From the NCBI GenBank assembly GCA_015063805.1, contig SVTK01000003.1, forward strand, positions 1-64,000: 64,000 bases of DNA, written 5' to 3'. Position numbers and translations under genes: made by a program. The stretch is from Oscillospiraceae bacterium. Lineage in GTDB: Bacteria > Bacillota > Clostridia > Oscillospirales > CAG-272. The notes below the pieces were generated by a model that saw nothing but the letters and a program-made list of their open reading frames with translations, was not told the DNA's origin and did no database searches. Shown piece after piece: positions 25,136 through 33,667 of this stretch (the first letter of the stretch is position 1; each line of letters opens with the position of its first letter).

Positions 25136-26533
25136 TTATAAAATGGAAGTCTTCAGACCGCAGAGACGGCCGAAGTATGCCAAAGCATCAACAGTGGTGT
25201 CATAAACGAGGATGCTGTGGTGGGTTGCACCCACAGCGCTCAGGCCCTCAAGGAAGCGGCCGAGGGGCATCTTGGGACGCATCCAGCCGCGGATCTTGCC
25301 GGCAAAGGCATCTTCACCTGCGGGATGCTCCATGGTAACGGGGGAGAGCAGCATATTGAAGCCCTCGCCGTCGTTGTAGATGTTGATGTAAACTGCCTCG
25401 CCGGCGCGCATATGGGCAAAGCCCACAACGGGGTTCTCGGCGGTGCCGTAGACGAACTCGAACTCGGTCAGCTCAACGGGGCCGTCGATGCAGCCGTAGT
25501 TGACCTCGCCCATGTGGCTCAGCAGGACGCGGTTATCCGACCAGTCGGGGCAGAAGGGCTCCACGAAGGTGGTGGCGGTAAAGCCGCGGCGGAGCGCACC
25601 GCAGAATGCGGCGGTGAGAATATCGCCCTCACCGGCGTAGCCGAGGCCGCGGGCCATGGCGCGGCAGGTCTCCATGAAGGGCATGGTGCGCAGACCGGTC
25701 TTGTCAACCATGGGGAAGTTCACGCTGAAGGCGTCGATCTTCTCATCGTTGAGCCAGTGGCGCAGAGCCAGGGAGTCGCGGGTGGAACGGGCGTGGATCT
25801 CGGGAGAGAAGTTGCCGTAGTCGCCGGGGAGGCGAACACCCTCAGCCAGGTCTGCGGCCATCTCGGCCTCGATCTCGGCGTCGGTAACGGCAGCGCGGCA
25901 GGCGGCCAGGGCACCCTCTGCAGGACGGACGACCTCAATGCCGAATGCAGCCAGCTCCTCATCGGAAACCACGAAGTCACCCATACCGGCGAAGGAACCG
26001 CCGATGGAGGCAACGCGCATTCCCTTGAGGGCATTGGCGGCAACCGCGCTCTTGGCCAGCTCAACCACGCGGTCCAGCAGACCTTCCTCGGAGAGGTGAC
26101 CTGCGGCAATGGCGTAGTCCTTCTTGTAGCGGCGGAGCAGGTTGCAGAAGTCCATCACGCCGTGGATACCGTGGTTAGCCAGGATCTCGTCGGGATGGGA
26201 GAAGCGGAAGGCTTCAGTGGAATCCAGCACGATGAGGGGGAGCTTGGTAGCGGCCACAACCTCGGCGGACTCAAGAGAGGGAGAATAAGCAAGGTGGAGA
26301 GAGATGATGCAGTCAACCCCTGCGTTCTCGAAGGCACGGATCGCATCAGCGAACTCGTCCTTGAGGCGGCAGACAGGCACACGCATGACATCCAGGCCCT
26401 TCTTGCTCAGGGCATCGGCAGCCTCGGCATAGTAATTCTCAACGATGGGACGGAGGAAGGGCACCGAATCATCGTAGAGAGCCACATACAGAGGAAGCAG
26501 ACCGACACGGACAGTAGAAGTGTTTGCAGTCAT
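25136..26533 (-). CDS. L-fucose/L-arabinose isomerase family protein (second paralog)
   Basis: 465 aa from ATG 26533, which has AAAGGAAA 8 nt upstream and gives almost the same length as the paralog at 18185-19585; the in-frame ATG at 26551 would overlap that site. Same blocks: VGLLPLYVALYDDS, LHLAYSPSLES, ANHGIHGVMDFCNLLRR, VASIGGSFAGMGDFVV, LALRHWLNDEKIDAFSVNF, MPFMETCRAMARGLGYAGEG, FCPDWSDNRVLLSHMGEVNY, GATHHSILVYD. Conservation of all blocks in both copies suggests both are active, perhaps on different aldoses. It follows the regulator gene by 56 nt. Confidence 0.85.
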   Translation of the reverse strand: MTANTSTVRVGLLPLYVALYDDSVPFLRPIVENYYAEAADALSKKGLDVMRVPVCRLKDEFADAIRAFENAGVDCIISLHLAYSPSLESAEVVAATKLPLIVLDSTEAFRFSHPDEILANHGIHGVMDFCNLLRRYKKDYAIAAGHLSEEGLLDRVVELAKSAVAANALKGMRVASIGGSFAGMGDFVVSDEELAAFGIEVVRPAEGALAACRAAVTDAEIEAEMAADLAEGVRLPGDYGNFSPEIHARSTRDSLALRHWLNDEKIDAFSVNFPMVDKTGLRTMPFMETCRAMARGLGYAGEGDILTAAFCGALRRGFTATTFVEPFCPDWSDNRVLLSHMGEVNYGCIDGPVELTEFEFVYGTAENPVVGFAHMRAGEAVYINIYNDGEGFNMLLSPVTMEHPAGEDAFAGKIRGWMRPKMPLGRFLEGLSAVGATHHSILVYDTTVDALAYFGRLCGLKTSIL

Positions 26534-26589
26534 AGGATATTTCCTTTCCATAAATAATATCGTATATCATCGGATCGGCAACGGAGTGA

Positions 26590-27639
26590 TCAGTTGTCGA
26601 TGAGGCAGGATTCAAAGGGAGTAATGGAAATTTGACTCTCGGGATCGCGGCCGTAGAGCAGCTTGTCTGCAATGATGTGGATGGCCAGACGGCTCTGTGC
26701 CCGGATGTCGCTGCGAACCGATCCGCCCTTGATGCCGCTTTCAAAGAAGCGCTGCACAATGTCGTTGTGCTCGTGGCCAAAGCAGCGGATGTCGGGACGG
26801 CCCAGCTTGATCTGCGCCGAGCAGACCGGGGCGATAAGACCGTCGGAAATATAGAAGCAGTTGATATCGTCTCCCGGGTGATCGGCAAAGTAATCGGCAA
26901 TCTGCCGCGCAATCATGGCGGGCAGGGTAGAGTGGTAATTGTAATCACCGTTGACGATGTCACTCAGGTCCAGCTCACCGGCAATGCTGCAGCCGGGGCG
27001 GTTGGCCAAACAGGCGCGGAAGCCCGAGATGCGGTCGTCCACCAGCTTGCTGTCATGCATACTGCGCAGGACCAGGACCCGCTTGGTCTTGGCCGAGGAC
27101 AGGGCTACCATGTTGGCGGCTTCTTCTCCCTCGGCACGGCCGTTGCCATGTACGCCAAGACAATGGCTGCCGTAGTCACCGTAGTCGCAGAGAGCAAGCA
27201 CAGGGATCTGCTCTGCCAGCTGCTTGATGATGCTGCTTCCTTTCCCGCTTCCCACGGGAACTACGATCAGTGCATCGGTAGTCTCGGGGCTGAGCTGGGA
27301 CAGGGCATCGCAGAGAGCATTTTCGTTTCGCACACCTGCGTAGAAAATTGTGCGCAGGCGAAGAGCGCCCGAGGGATATTCCTCCAGCGCGGCCCGCATC
27401 TCGTCAATGGACTCCTGCCAGTAGTACTTGGGCTTGATCTGGGTCAGGACGGTGATGGTGCGGGTGTCGTTATGATTCGTCTCGGTGGGACGGTCGGGAT
27501 AATTCTCGCGGATATAGTCCAGAATGCGCTGCTGTGTGGTGGATTTTACCAGGCCGCTGTGATTAATGGCGCGGTAAACAGTGTTGATGGAAACGCCAAG
27601 TGCTTCGGCAACAGCCGCCGCAGAAAAAGAGTTTTTCAT
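26590..27639 (-). CDS. LacI-family transcriptional regulator
   Basis: 349 aa. ATG 27639 has GGAGG six nt upstream. The N-terminal helix-turn-helix (FSAAAVAEALGVSINTVYRA) is the LacI pattern, followed by a periplasmic-binding-protein-like ligand domain (ITVLTQIKPKYYWQESIDEM, DALIVVPVGS, VLALCDYGDYGSHCLGVHGNG, KRVLVLRSMHDSKLVDDRISG, FYISDGLIAPVC). Such proteins usually bind a sugar effector. It is the first gene of the isomerase/oxidoreductase/lipoprotein operon and the only regulator seen in the locus, so it is the best candidate for the factor that reads the shared upstream element; this is inference. Confidence 0.88.
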   Translation of the reverse strand: MKNSFSAAAVAEALGVSINTVYRAINHSGLVKSTTQQRILDYIRENYPDRPTETNHNDTRTITVLTQIKPKYYWQESIDEMRAALEEYPSGALRLRTIFYAGVRNENALCDALSQLSPETTDALIVVPVGSGKGSSIIKQLAEQIPVLALCDYGDYGSHCLGVHGNGRAEGEEAANMVALSSAKTKRVLVLRSMHDSKLVDDRISGFRACLANRPGCSIAGELDLSDIVNGDYNYHSTLPAMIARQIADYFADHPGDDINCFYISDGLIAPVCSAQIKLGRPDIRCFGHEHNDIVQRFFESGIKGGSVRSDIRAQSRLAIHIIADKLLYGRDPESQISITPFESCLIDN

Positions 27640-27683
27640 CGCTGTCCTCCACGTCTGTGATGGTAGCATTTTGCTCCAAGAGT

Positions 27684-27762
27684 ATTATATCATAGAATAC
27701 CCCCATCATAACATATGCGTTTTTCACAAAAATCGCCCCTTTGCACTGCATGATTTGCACAA
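27684..27762 (-). promoter_or_regulatory. Promoter with TTGTGCA upstream element
   Basis: TATAAT at 27689-27684 on the minus strand, poor -35 (GTTATG). TTGTGCA at 27762-27756 is 67 nt upstream. The element overlaps the loop of the aro operon terminator. Confidence 0.55.
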
Positions 27763-27772
27763 TGCAAAGGGG
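27736..27772 (-). terminator. Terminator of the aro-phe operon
   Basis: Long inverted repeat CCCCTTTGCA / TGCAAAGGGG with an inner imperfect stem, followed by CGATTTTTG on the minus strand, right after the stop of aroE/aroK. Confidence 0.8.
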
Positions 27773-27784
27773 TAATTTTGGTGA

Positions 27785-29014
27785 TCAATCCATATATTGT
27801 AAAAATGCAGTGAGAATTTCGCGGGCGGGATCGCCGGGGACAGAAATATTATCCGCTGTCAGGTCTGCCATGGCGGCATAAATGGGGCCGCGGACGGCTT
27901 CCATGGCCTTCATTTTCTCCATGTCGCCCGAAAGCGGACGTCCCGCGGTGTCCAGCTGGTCCAGCGGACGGCACAGCCGGCAAATCCATCCGTTTTGTCG
28001 CAGGGCACGGCGGTTTTCCTCCCGCAGGACGGCACCGCCGCCGCAGGCAATGATCAGCCCGCGCTCACGGCCGACCTCGGCGATGACCTCAGATTCAATG
28101 GCGCGGAAAGCGGACTCTCCCCCTTCGGAGAAAATCTCGGGGATGCTTTTGCCTTCCCGCTCCACAATGCGGGTATCAGTATCTACCAGTTCACGGCCGG
28201 TCAGCGCGGCAAGCTCGGCCCCGACGGTGGATTTTCCGCTGCCCGGCATCCCGATGAGCACGATGTTGGCGCAGGATTGGGTGATGGCGGCGAGGGTCTC
28301 TTCAATGGTAGAAGCGGGGACAGGGCGGCCGAGGAATTTCTCGGCGGCATAGGCGGCCTGGGCCACCAGCATGGCAAGTCCTCCGGCGGCGGGAATGCCC
28401 CGCGCCATGGCGGCCTGGACCAGCCGGGTGCGGCGGGGATTGTAGACCACATCCAGCACACCCCGGCATCCGGGCAGACGATCCAGGTCAACGGGGGATG
28501 CGTCGGTGTTGGGATACATCCCCACGGGGGTGGTATTGATGAGAATGAATTCCCCTTCGGCGGCGTAAAGGTCATCATAACCAAACTCTCCGCTGCGGGA
28601 GACGACGGTAACCGATGCTGCGCCGCTGTCTTCCGCAACCGCACGGGTGGTCAGGGAGGTACCGCCGCTGCCGAGGATAAAGACGCGCTGCCCCGCAAAG
28701 GAGATTCCGGCGCGTTGAGCCAGGTAAGCAAAGCCGGCGTAGTCGGTGTTGTGGCCGATCATTTTGCCGTTCTCGAAATAGACGGTGTTCACCGCACCGA
28801 TGCGACGTGCGGTGTCGGTCAGCTCGTCACAGTAGGGGATGACCGCCTTTTTGTGGGGTATGGTGACATTCAGCCCCGAAAATCCCCGCGCCCGCATGAA
28901 GCTGTCCAGCTCCTCGGGGGGAGTGGGGCGGAGCTGATAGGAATAATCGGCCAGGCAGTTGTGAATGGGCACCGACCAACTGTGGCCGAGGGGATTGCCG
29001 ATCAAATAAAACAT
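27785..29014 (-). CDS. aroE-aroK: Fused shikimate dehydrogenase - shikimate kinase
   Basis: 409 aa bifunctional protein. Residues 1-250 are shikimate dehydrogenase (3-dehydroshikimate to shikimate, NADPH): NPLGHSWSVPIHN, NVTIPHKKAV (Lys catalytic), GAVNTV, GHNTDYAGF, the nucleotide loop ILGSGGTS and NTTPVGMYP. Residues about 250-409 are shikimate kinase: Walker A GMPGSGKST, DTDTRIV, GGESAFRAIE, ACGGGAVL, and the lid/adenine region RPLSGDMEKM. The join is short (AAITQSCANIVLIG). Fusion couples the fourth and fifth chorismate steps. ATG 29014 follows GGAGGAAACC, 25 nt after pheA. Confidence 0.93.
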   Translation of the reverse strand: MFYLIGNPLGHSWSVPIHNCLADYSYQLRPTPPEELDSFMRARGFSGLNVTIPHKKAVIPYCDELTDTARRIGAVNTVYFENGKMIGHNTDYAGFAYLAQRAGISFAGQRVFILGSGGTSLTTRAVAEDSGAASVTVVSRSGEFGYDDLYAAEGEFILINTTPVGMYPNTDASPVDLDRLPGCRGVLDVVYNPRRTRLVQAAMARGIPAAGGLAMLVAQAAYAAEKFLGRPVPASTIEETLAAITQSCANIVLIGMPGSGKSTVGAELAALTGRELVDTDTRIVEREGKSIPEIFSEGGESAFRAIESEVIAEVGRERGLIIACGGGAVLREENRRALRQNGWICRLCRPLDQLDTAGRPLSGDMEKMKAMEAVRGPIYAAMADLTADNISVPGDPAREILTAFLQYMD

Positions 29015-29039
29015 GGTTTCCTCCGAAGCTGTGTGATCC

Positions 29040-30203
29040 TTATTTCTGTTCGTGGTAGAGTCCCAGCACCGTCAGAGATTCCACCTGATCGCCGATATCG
29101 TTCAGCAGCCCCGGGAGCTCCTCCGGGACGGGGGCATCCAGGTCGATGCAGAACATAAACTCGAAATCCCGTCCGGGGATGGGGGAGGATTCCAGCTTGG
29201 TCAGATTCAGCCCCCGTGCGGCGAAGCGGCTCAGCAGCGCGGCCAGGGAGCCGGAACGGTGGGGAAGGGTGACGATGAGGGAGAGCTTATCGGCATCGGG
29301 GGTAACCGAGGGTTCACGGGCGATGCAGACAAAGCGGGTATAGTTGAAGCCGCAGTCGGTGACATCGTTCACCAGCACATCCAGGCCGTACAGCTCGGCA
29401 CAGTCGGGAGAGGCGATGGCGGCAAGATCCCGGCGTCCGGCCAGTGCCACAGCCTCGGCGGCCATGGCGGTGTTGGGGGCGGTCACCCGCGCCAGCGCCG
29501 GGCGGGTATCCAGCCAGCCTGCGCACTGCCCCAGGGCCTGCTCGTGGGAGCGAACCTCGCGAATCTCGCTCAAGGACGTGCCGGGAAGTCCCAGCAGGGC
29601 GTGGCGGATGGCCAGGCGGCAGCCCCGCACAATGTGCACCCGACGGGAGCGGAGCAGTTCATAGACAGCGCTCACAGAGCCCCGGGTGCTGTTCTCAATG
29701 GGCAGAACGCCGTAGGTGCACCGTCCGTCCAGGACGGCATCGGTGACAGCTTGCCAGTCGGAGAAAAAGCTTACCTCGGGATTGGCGAACAGTGCCTCGG
29801 CGGCATGGTGGGCATAGGCCCCCCGCACGCCCTGGCAAGCCACCGTGGCATGGGCGGCAAGGGGCTTTTGTGTGGCAATTTCGGCCCGCAGTGCGGCGGC
29901 CTGTGGACAGGTATCCCGCGCCAGCAGATGATGCTGGTAACCCCGGGAGATTTCAAAGATCTGCTTCCACAAATCGGTAACGGCTTCGGCATAGGGGCGA
30001 TCCAGACCGTCACAGAGCCGATCCAGTACGGCCTGCTCTCGGGCGGGATCCAGCACTGCCATGCCCACCGACCGCTTGTAGTCGGCCACATCGGCGGCGA
30101 TATCCATGCGTTCAAGGAAAAGGGCGCGCAGATCATGGTCGATCTGATTGATGCGCTCTCGGGAAACCGAGAGGTCAATGGGCTTTTTTTCGGTATCCGG
30201 CAT
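29040..30203 (-). CDS. pheA: Bifunctional chorismate mutase - prephenate dehydratase (P-protein)
   Basis: 387 aa. The chorismate mutase helix bundle occupies about 1-90 (RERINQIDHDLRALFLERMD, DPAREQAVLDRL). Prephenate dehydratase about 105-290 has GVLPIENSTRGSV and the catalytic NYTRF. The ACT domain about 300-387 has GSLAALLSRF and LESSPIPG, where the usual Phe-binding GALV and ESRP read GSLA and ESSP. Makes phenylpyruvate from chorismate. ATG 30203 is preferred (AAAGGAG 10 nt upstream); ATG 30212 overlaps the aroC stop as ATGA but touches the ribosome site. Confidence 0.92.
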   Translation of the reverse strand: MPDTEKKPIDLSVSRERINQIDHDLRALFLERMDIAADVADYKRSVGMAVLDPAREQAVLDRLCDGLDRPYAEAVTDLWKQIFEISRGYQHHLLARDTCPQAAALRAEIATQKPLAAHATVACQGVRGAYAHHAAEALFANPEVSFFSDWQAVTDAVLDGRCTYGVLPIENSTRGSVSAVYELLRSRRVHIVRGCRLAIRHALLGLPGTSLSEIREVRSHEQALGQCAGWLDTRPALARVTAPNTAMAAEAVALAGRRDLAAIASPDCAELYGLDVLVNDVTDCGFNYTRFVCIAREPSVTPDADKLSLIVTLPHRSGSLAALLSRFAARGLNLTKLESSPIPGRDFEFMFCIDLDAPVPEELPGLLNDIGDQVESLTVLGLYHEQK

Positions 30204-30208
30204 GAGGA

Positions 30209-31309
30209 TCATGCTCCTTTCGGGAAGTCACCCGACTCCAGCCACAGATCAAGCAGAACAGCGGCGACGGCGGCTTCGATCACGGGGACGGCGCGGGGAA
30301 CGATGCAGGGGTCGTGGCGGCCTTTTGGGGGAAGCGTGGCATTCTCGCCCAGGGAGAGGCTGACGGTCTGCTGTTCCTGCATGAGGGTGGGGGTGGGCTT
30401 GATGGCGGCGCGCAGTACCAGGGGCATCCCTGAGGTGATGCCGCCGAGGATACCGCCGTGGTTGTTGGTTTCGGTGACGATGCGCCCATCCACGACACGG
30501 AAGGGGTCATTGTTCTCCGAGCCGCAGAGGGTGGAGCCGTAGAATCCCGAGCCGAACTCAAGGCCCTTCACGGCAGGAATGCCGAAAACAGCCTCGGCGA
30601 TCCGCCCCTCCACGCCGCCGAACATAGGCTCGCCCAGGCCCACGGGAAGGCCCACCGCGAAGCACTCGATGACCCCGCCCATGGAATCGCCGCGGGCTTT
30701 CGCCTCGGCGATCTCGGCCAGCATGGCCTCGGCGGAGGCATCCGAGATGGTGGGGAAGGGCTTTTTCGATACGCTGCGCAGTTCGTCGGCGGTGACGGTG
30801 ACGGGATCGAAGCTCTCATCAAAGGTGGTACCGATGGTGGCGGCGTGTGCGCCTACCGTGATGCCCCGGCGGGCGAGAATCTGCGCGCAGACCGCGCCCG
30901 CAAAGCAGAGGGGAGCGGTAAGGCGGCCGGAGAAATGTCCGCCGCCCCGCACGTCATTTGCCCCGCCGTATTTCACATGGGCGGTGAAATCGGCGTGGGC
31001 GGGACGGGGTTTGTCGGCAATGGCGGCGTAGTCCCCCGAGCGGGCATCGGTGTTGGCGATGACGGCGGCAAGGGGGGCACCGCAGGTGCGGCCCTCATAA
31101 AGGCCCGAGAGAATTTGCGGGATATCCGCTTCCTTTCGGGCGGTGGAGGCGGGGCTGTTGCCCGGTGCACGGCGTGCCATGAAGGCGGCAACCTCGTCCA
31201 GGTCGATTGGCTCCCCGGCCGGCAGGCCGTCGATGACCACACCGATGCCCGCCGAATGGGACTGCCCGAATATGCTGATTTTCAGCTGATGTCCGAATTG
31301 ACTGCTCAT
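30209..31309 (-). CDS. aroC: Chorismate synthase
   Basis: 366 aa, the normal length. Family signatures: GESHS-like FGQSHSAGIGVVIDG at the N-terminus, DVRGGGHFSGRLTAPL, NNHGGILGGITSGMPL and the C-terminal KGRHDPCIVPRAVPV. It converts EPSP to chorismate using reduced FMN. ATG 31309 gives the usual MSSxFG start with AAAGGA at a workable distance; an ATG one codon earlier is possible. The stop overlaps the region where pheA begins. Confidence 0.94.
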   Translation of the reverse strand: MSSQFGHQLKISIFGQSHSAGIGVVIDGLPAGEPIDLDEVAAFMARRAPGNSPASTARKEADIPQILSGLYEGRTCGAPLAAVIANTDARSGDYAAIADKPRPAHADFTAHVKYGGANDVRGGGHFSGRLTAPLCFAGAVCAQILARRGITVGAHAATIGTTFDESFDPVTVTADELRSVSKKPFPTISDASAEAMLAEIAEAKARGDSMGGVIECFAVGLPVGLGEPMFGGVEGRIAEAVFGIPAVKGLEFGSGFYGSTLCGSENNDPFRVVDGRIVTETNNHGGILGGITSGMPLVLRAAIKPTPTLMQEQQTVSLSLGENATLPPKGRHDPCIVPRAVPVIEAAVAAVLLDLWLESGDFPKGA

Positions 31310-31347
31310 CATTATCCTTTCTGCATCCGCCGGATGCACGGTAATTG

Positions 31348-32616
31348 TCAGATTTGTGTGCTGCAGAGCCGATCGTAGTCGGCCCAGAAGGCGGGATAAG
31401 ATTTTTCCACGGCTTCGGCTCCCTGTAGTTCTGCCCCATCGGTGCAGAGCAGGGCGGCCACGGCGGCTGACATGGCAATGCGGTGGTCATTGGCGCTTTC
31501 CACTCTGCCGCCGCACAGGGGCTTTCCGCCCCGGACAATAAGGGTATCCCCTTCAATGCGGGCGTCGCCTCCCAGGGCGCAGATCATGGCCGAAACGGTG
31601 GCAAGACGGTCGCTTTCCTTAAGACGGAGGCGGCCTGCATCGGTGAAGCGGGTCTCGCCCTCGGCTGCCGCAGCCACTACCGCCAGAATCGGGACAAGGT
31701 CGGGGATGTCGGCCACCGAGAGGGTGATGCCCCGCAGAGGAGCGGAGGAAACGGTAACGGTATCGCCGCAGGAGACAACCTCGGCACCAAAGCGGCGCAG
31801 GATGTCGGCGATACGGCGGTCACCCTGACAGCTTCCGGCCGAGAGCCCCCTCACACTCACCGTCCCGCTGACCGCACCGGCACATAGCCAGAAAGCGGCG
31901 TTTGACCAGTCTCCCTCGGCGGTGATGCGTCCGGGAGAGCGGTAGGGAGAAGCGGGAACTTGCCAGCCGGCATCATCGCATTTGACGCGGATACCGAACC
32001 GCGCCAGGGTAGAGAGGGTCATGTCCACATAGCCCCGGGATTCCAGGGGCGTGGTGAGGGTAATGCGGCTGTCCGCTTCCAGCAGGGGAAGGGCGAGGAG
32101 CAGCCCGGTAATATATTGGGAACTGATGTTCCCCGCAATGGTGAACTCCCCTGCCCGCAGGCCCCCGCGGGCGGTGATGGGGAGCAGGTCGCGGTCAATG
32201 TCCGCACCTCCTGCGCGGAGTGCATCACACAGGGGGGCGAAGGGGCGCTGGGGCAGGCGGCCGTGTCCCGTCAGGGTGATGGGGGTGACGTGCCCGGCCA
32301 CGGCAGCAATGGGCAGCAGAAAGCGGGCAGTGGAGCCGCTTTCCCCGCAGTCGCAGGTGACGGGGGCGGTCAGCTTGGCAGGATCGATGGGGGTAACGCA
32401 CAGGGTCTGTGCCGTCCGCTCGACCCGTCCGCCCAGGGCGGCAATGCAGGCCATGGTGGCATGGATGTCAGCCGAAAGCTCTCCCTCTCCTACCGCAATT
32501 ACGGTGGGGGCATCGGCCAGCGCCGCGCAGAGCAGCAGACGGTGGGCATCCGATTTGGAAGGGATGGCGGCAACGGTCCCCCGGCAGATGCGTCCGGGGG
32601 TGAGGGCGCGGATCAT
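31348..32616 (-). CDS. aroA: EPSP synthase (3-phosphoshikimate 1-carboxyvinyltransferase)
   Basis: 422 aa. Signatures: IPSKSDAHRLLL (PEP/S3P binding), CGESGSTARFLLPIAA, GHGRLPQRP, ISSQYITGLLLALP, EGDWSNAAFWL, DIPDLVPILAVVAA, RLKESDRLA and NDHRIAMS. ATG 32616 overlaps the aroB stop (ATGA) and has AGAGG seven nt upstream; a GTG two codons earlier is less likely. Confidence 0.93.
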   Translation of the reverse strand: MIRALTPGRICRGTVAAIPSKSDAHRLLLCAALADAPTVIAVGEGELSADIHATMACIAALGGRVERTAQTLCVTPIDPAKLTAPVTCDCGESGSTARFLLPIAAVAGHVTPITLTGHGRLPQRPFAPLCDALRAGGADIDRDLLPITARGGLRAGEFTIAGNISSQYITGLLLALPLLEADSRITLTTPLESRGYVDMTLSTLARFGIRVKCDDAGWQVPASPYRSPGRITAEGDWSNAAFWLCAGAVSGTVSVRGLSAGSCQGDRRIADILRRFGAEVVSCGDTVTVSSAPLRGITLSVADIPDLVPILAVVAAAAEGETRFTDAGRLRLKESDRLATVSAMICALGGDARIEGDTLIVRGGKPLCGGRVESANDHRIAMSAAVAALLCTDGAELQGAEAVEKSYPAFWADYDRLCSTQI

Positions 32617-33635
32617 CGGCACACCTCTTCCATCAGCTCGCCCAGCCGATCAACGGGGAAGGGGTGAAGAACGCATTGTCCGATCTTGACGGGAAGCACC
32701 AGCTTGATGGTCCCTCCCGCCCGCTTTTTGTCGTGAAGTGCGGCGGCGGTCAGATCAGCAGCAGAGTAAACGGTTTCCGTGGGGAGATGAGCGGCGGCGA
32801 GGGCATCGCGGATAGCGGCGGTGCAGTCTTCCTTCGCTATGCCGAGGTGAACTGCGGCCCGTGCCGCCATGCACATGCCGATGGCCACCGCTTCACCGTG
32901 CAGAATGGTGAAGTTGGCGCAGTGTTCAATGGCGTGACCGAAGGTGTGGCCGAGATTGAGCAGCTGCCGCTCCCCGCGGTCGGTGAAATCCCGTGCGACC
33001 ACCCCTTGCTTGAGGGCGACACAGCGGGAAACGGTCTCAGTCAGATCGGCGGGGGCACCGTGGGACAGGTGCGCGAAGAGATCGCGGTCGAAGAGCACGC
33101 CGTATTTGATGGATTCCGCCATGCCTGCCGCCAGCTGTTCGGGGGGGAGGGTGGCGAGGGTAGACGGGTCGCAGACCACGCGGATGGGTTTGTGGAAGGC
33201 ACCCACCAGATTCTTTCCCGCCGCCAGGTCGATGGCGGTTTTACCGCCCACCGAGGAGTCCACGGCGGCCAGGAGCGTGGTGGGGATCTGCGCCACGGCG
33301 ATCCCCCGCAGATAGGTGGCGGCGGCAAAGCCAGCCAGGTCGCCGATCACCCCGCCGCCGAGCGCGACCACCAGATCGGAGCGGGTCAGCTCCGCCCCGG
33401 CCATGGTCTCCAGCAGGGCAATGTATTGGCTGCCGCATTTGGTGGTCTCCCCGGCGGGAAGTACGGTGAGCACGGGAGAAAATCCGGCTTCCCGCAGGCT
33501 TTCCATCACCGTGTCGGCGTAAAGGGGTGCAACATTTTCATCGGTCACCACAATGGTGCGGCAGGGCTTGATGCATTCGGCCAGCCGCTCGCCTGCCTTT
33601 GCCAGCAGGCCTTGGGATATGAGAACATCGTGCAT
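32613..33635 (-). CDS. aroB: 3-dehydroquinate synthase
   Basis: 340 aa. NAD+ and Zn-dependent enzyme forming 3-dehydroquinate from DAHP. Signatures: VVALGGGVIGDLAGFAAATY, AQIPTTLLAAVDSSVGGKTA, KNLVGAFHKP, AESIKYGVLFD, NLGHTFGHAIEHC (metal His) and LHGEAVAIGM. ATG 33635 follows AAAGGATAGATCTGTT. It overlaps aroA by four bases. Confidence 0.94.
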   Translation of the reverse strand: MHDVLISQGLLAKAGERLAECIKPCRTIVVTDENVAPLYADTVMESLREAGFSPVLTVLPAGETTKCGSQYIALLETMAGAELTRSDLVVALGGGVIGDLAGFAAATYLRGIAVAQIPTTLLAAVDSSVGGKTAIDLAAGKNLVGAFHKPIRVVCDPSTLATLPPEQLAAGMAESIKYGVLFDRDLFAHLSHGAPADLTETVSRCVALKQGVVARDFTDRGERQLLNLGHTFGHAIEHCANFTILHGEAVAIGMCMAARAAVHLGIAKEDCTAAIRDALAAAHLPTETVYSAADLTAAALHDKKRAGGTIKLVLPVKIGQCVLHPFPVDRLGELMEEVCR

Positions 33636-33667
33636 AACAGATCTATCCTTTTATTCTATTGTGTGAA

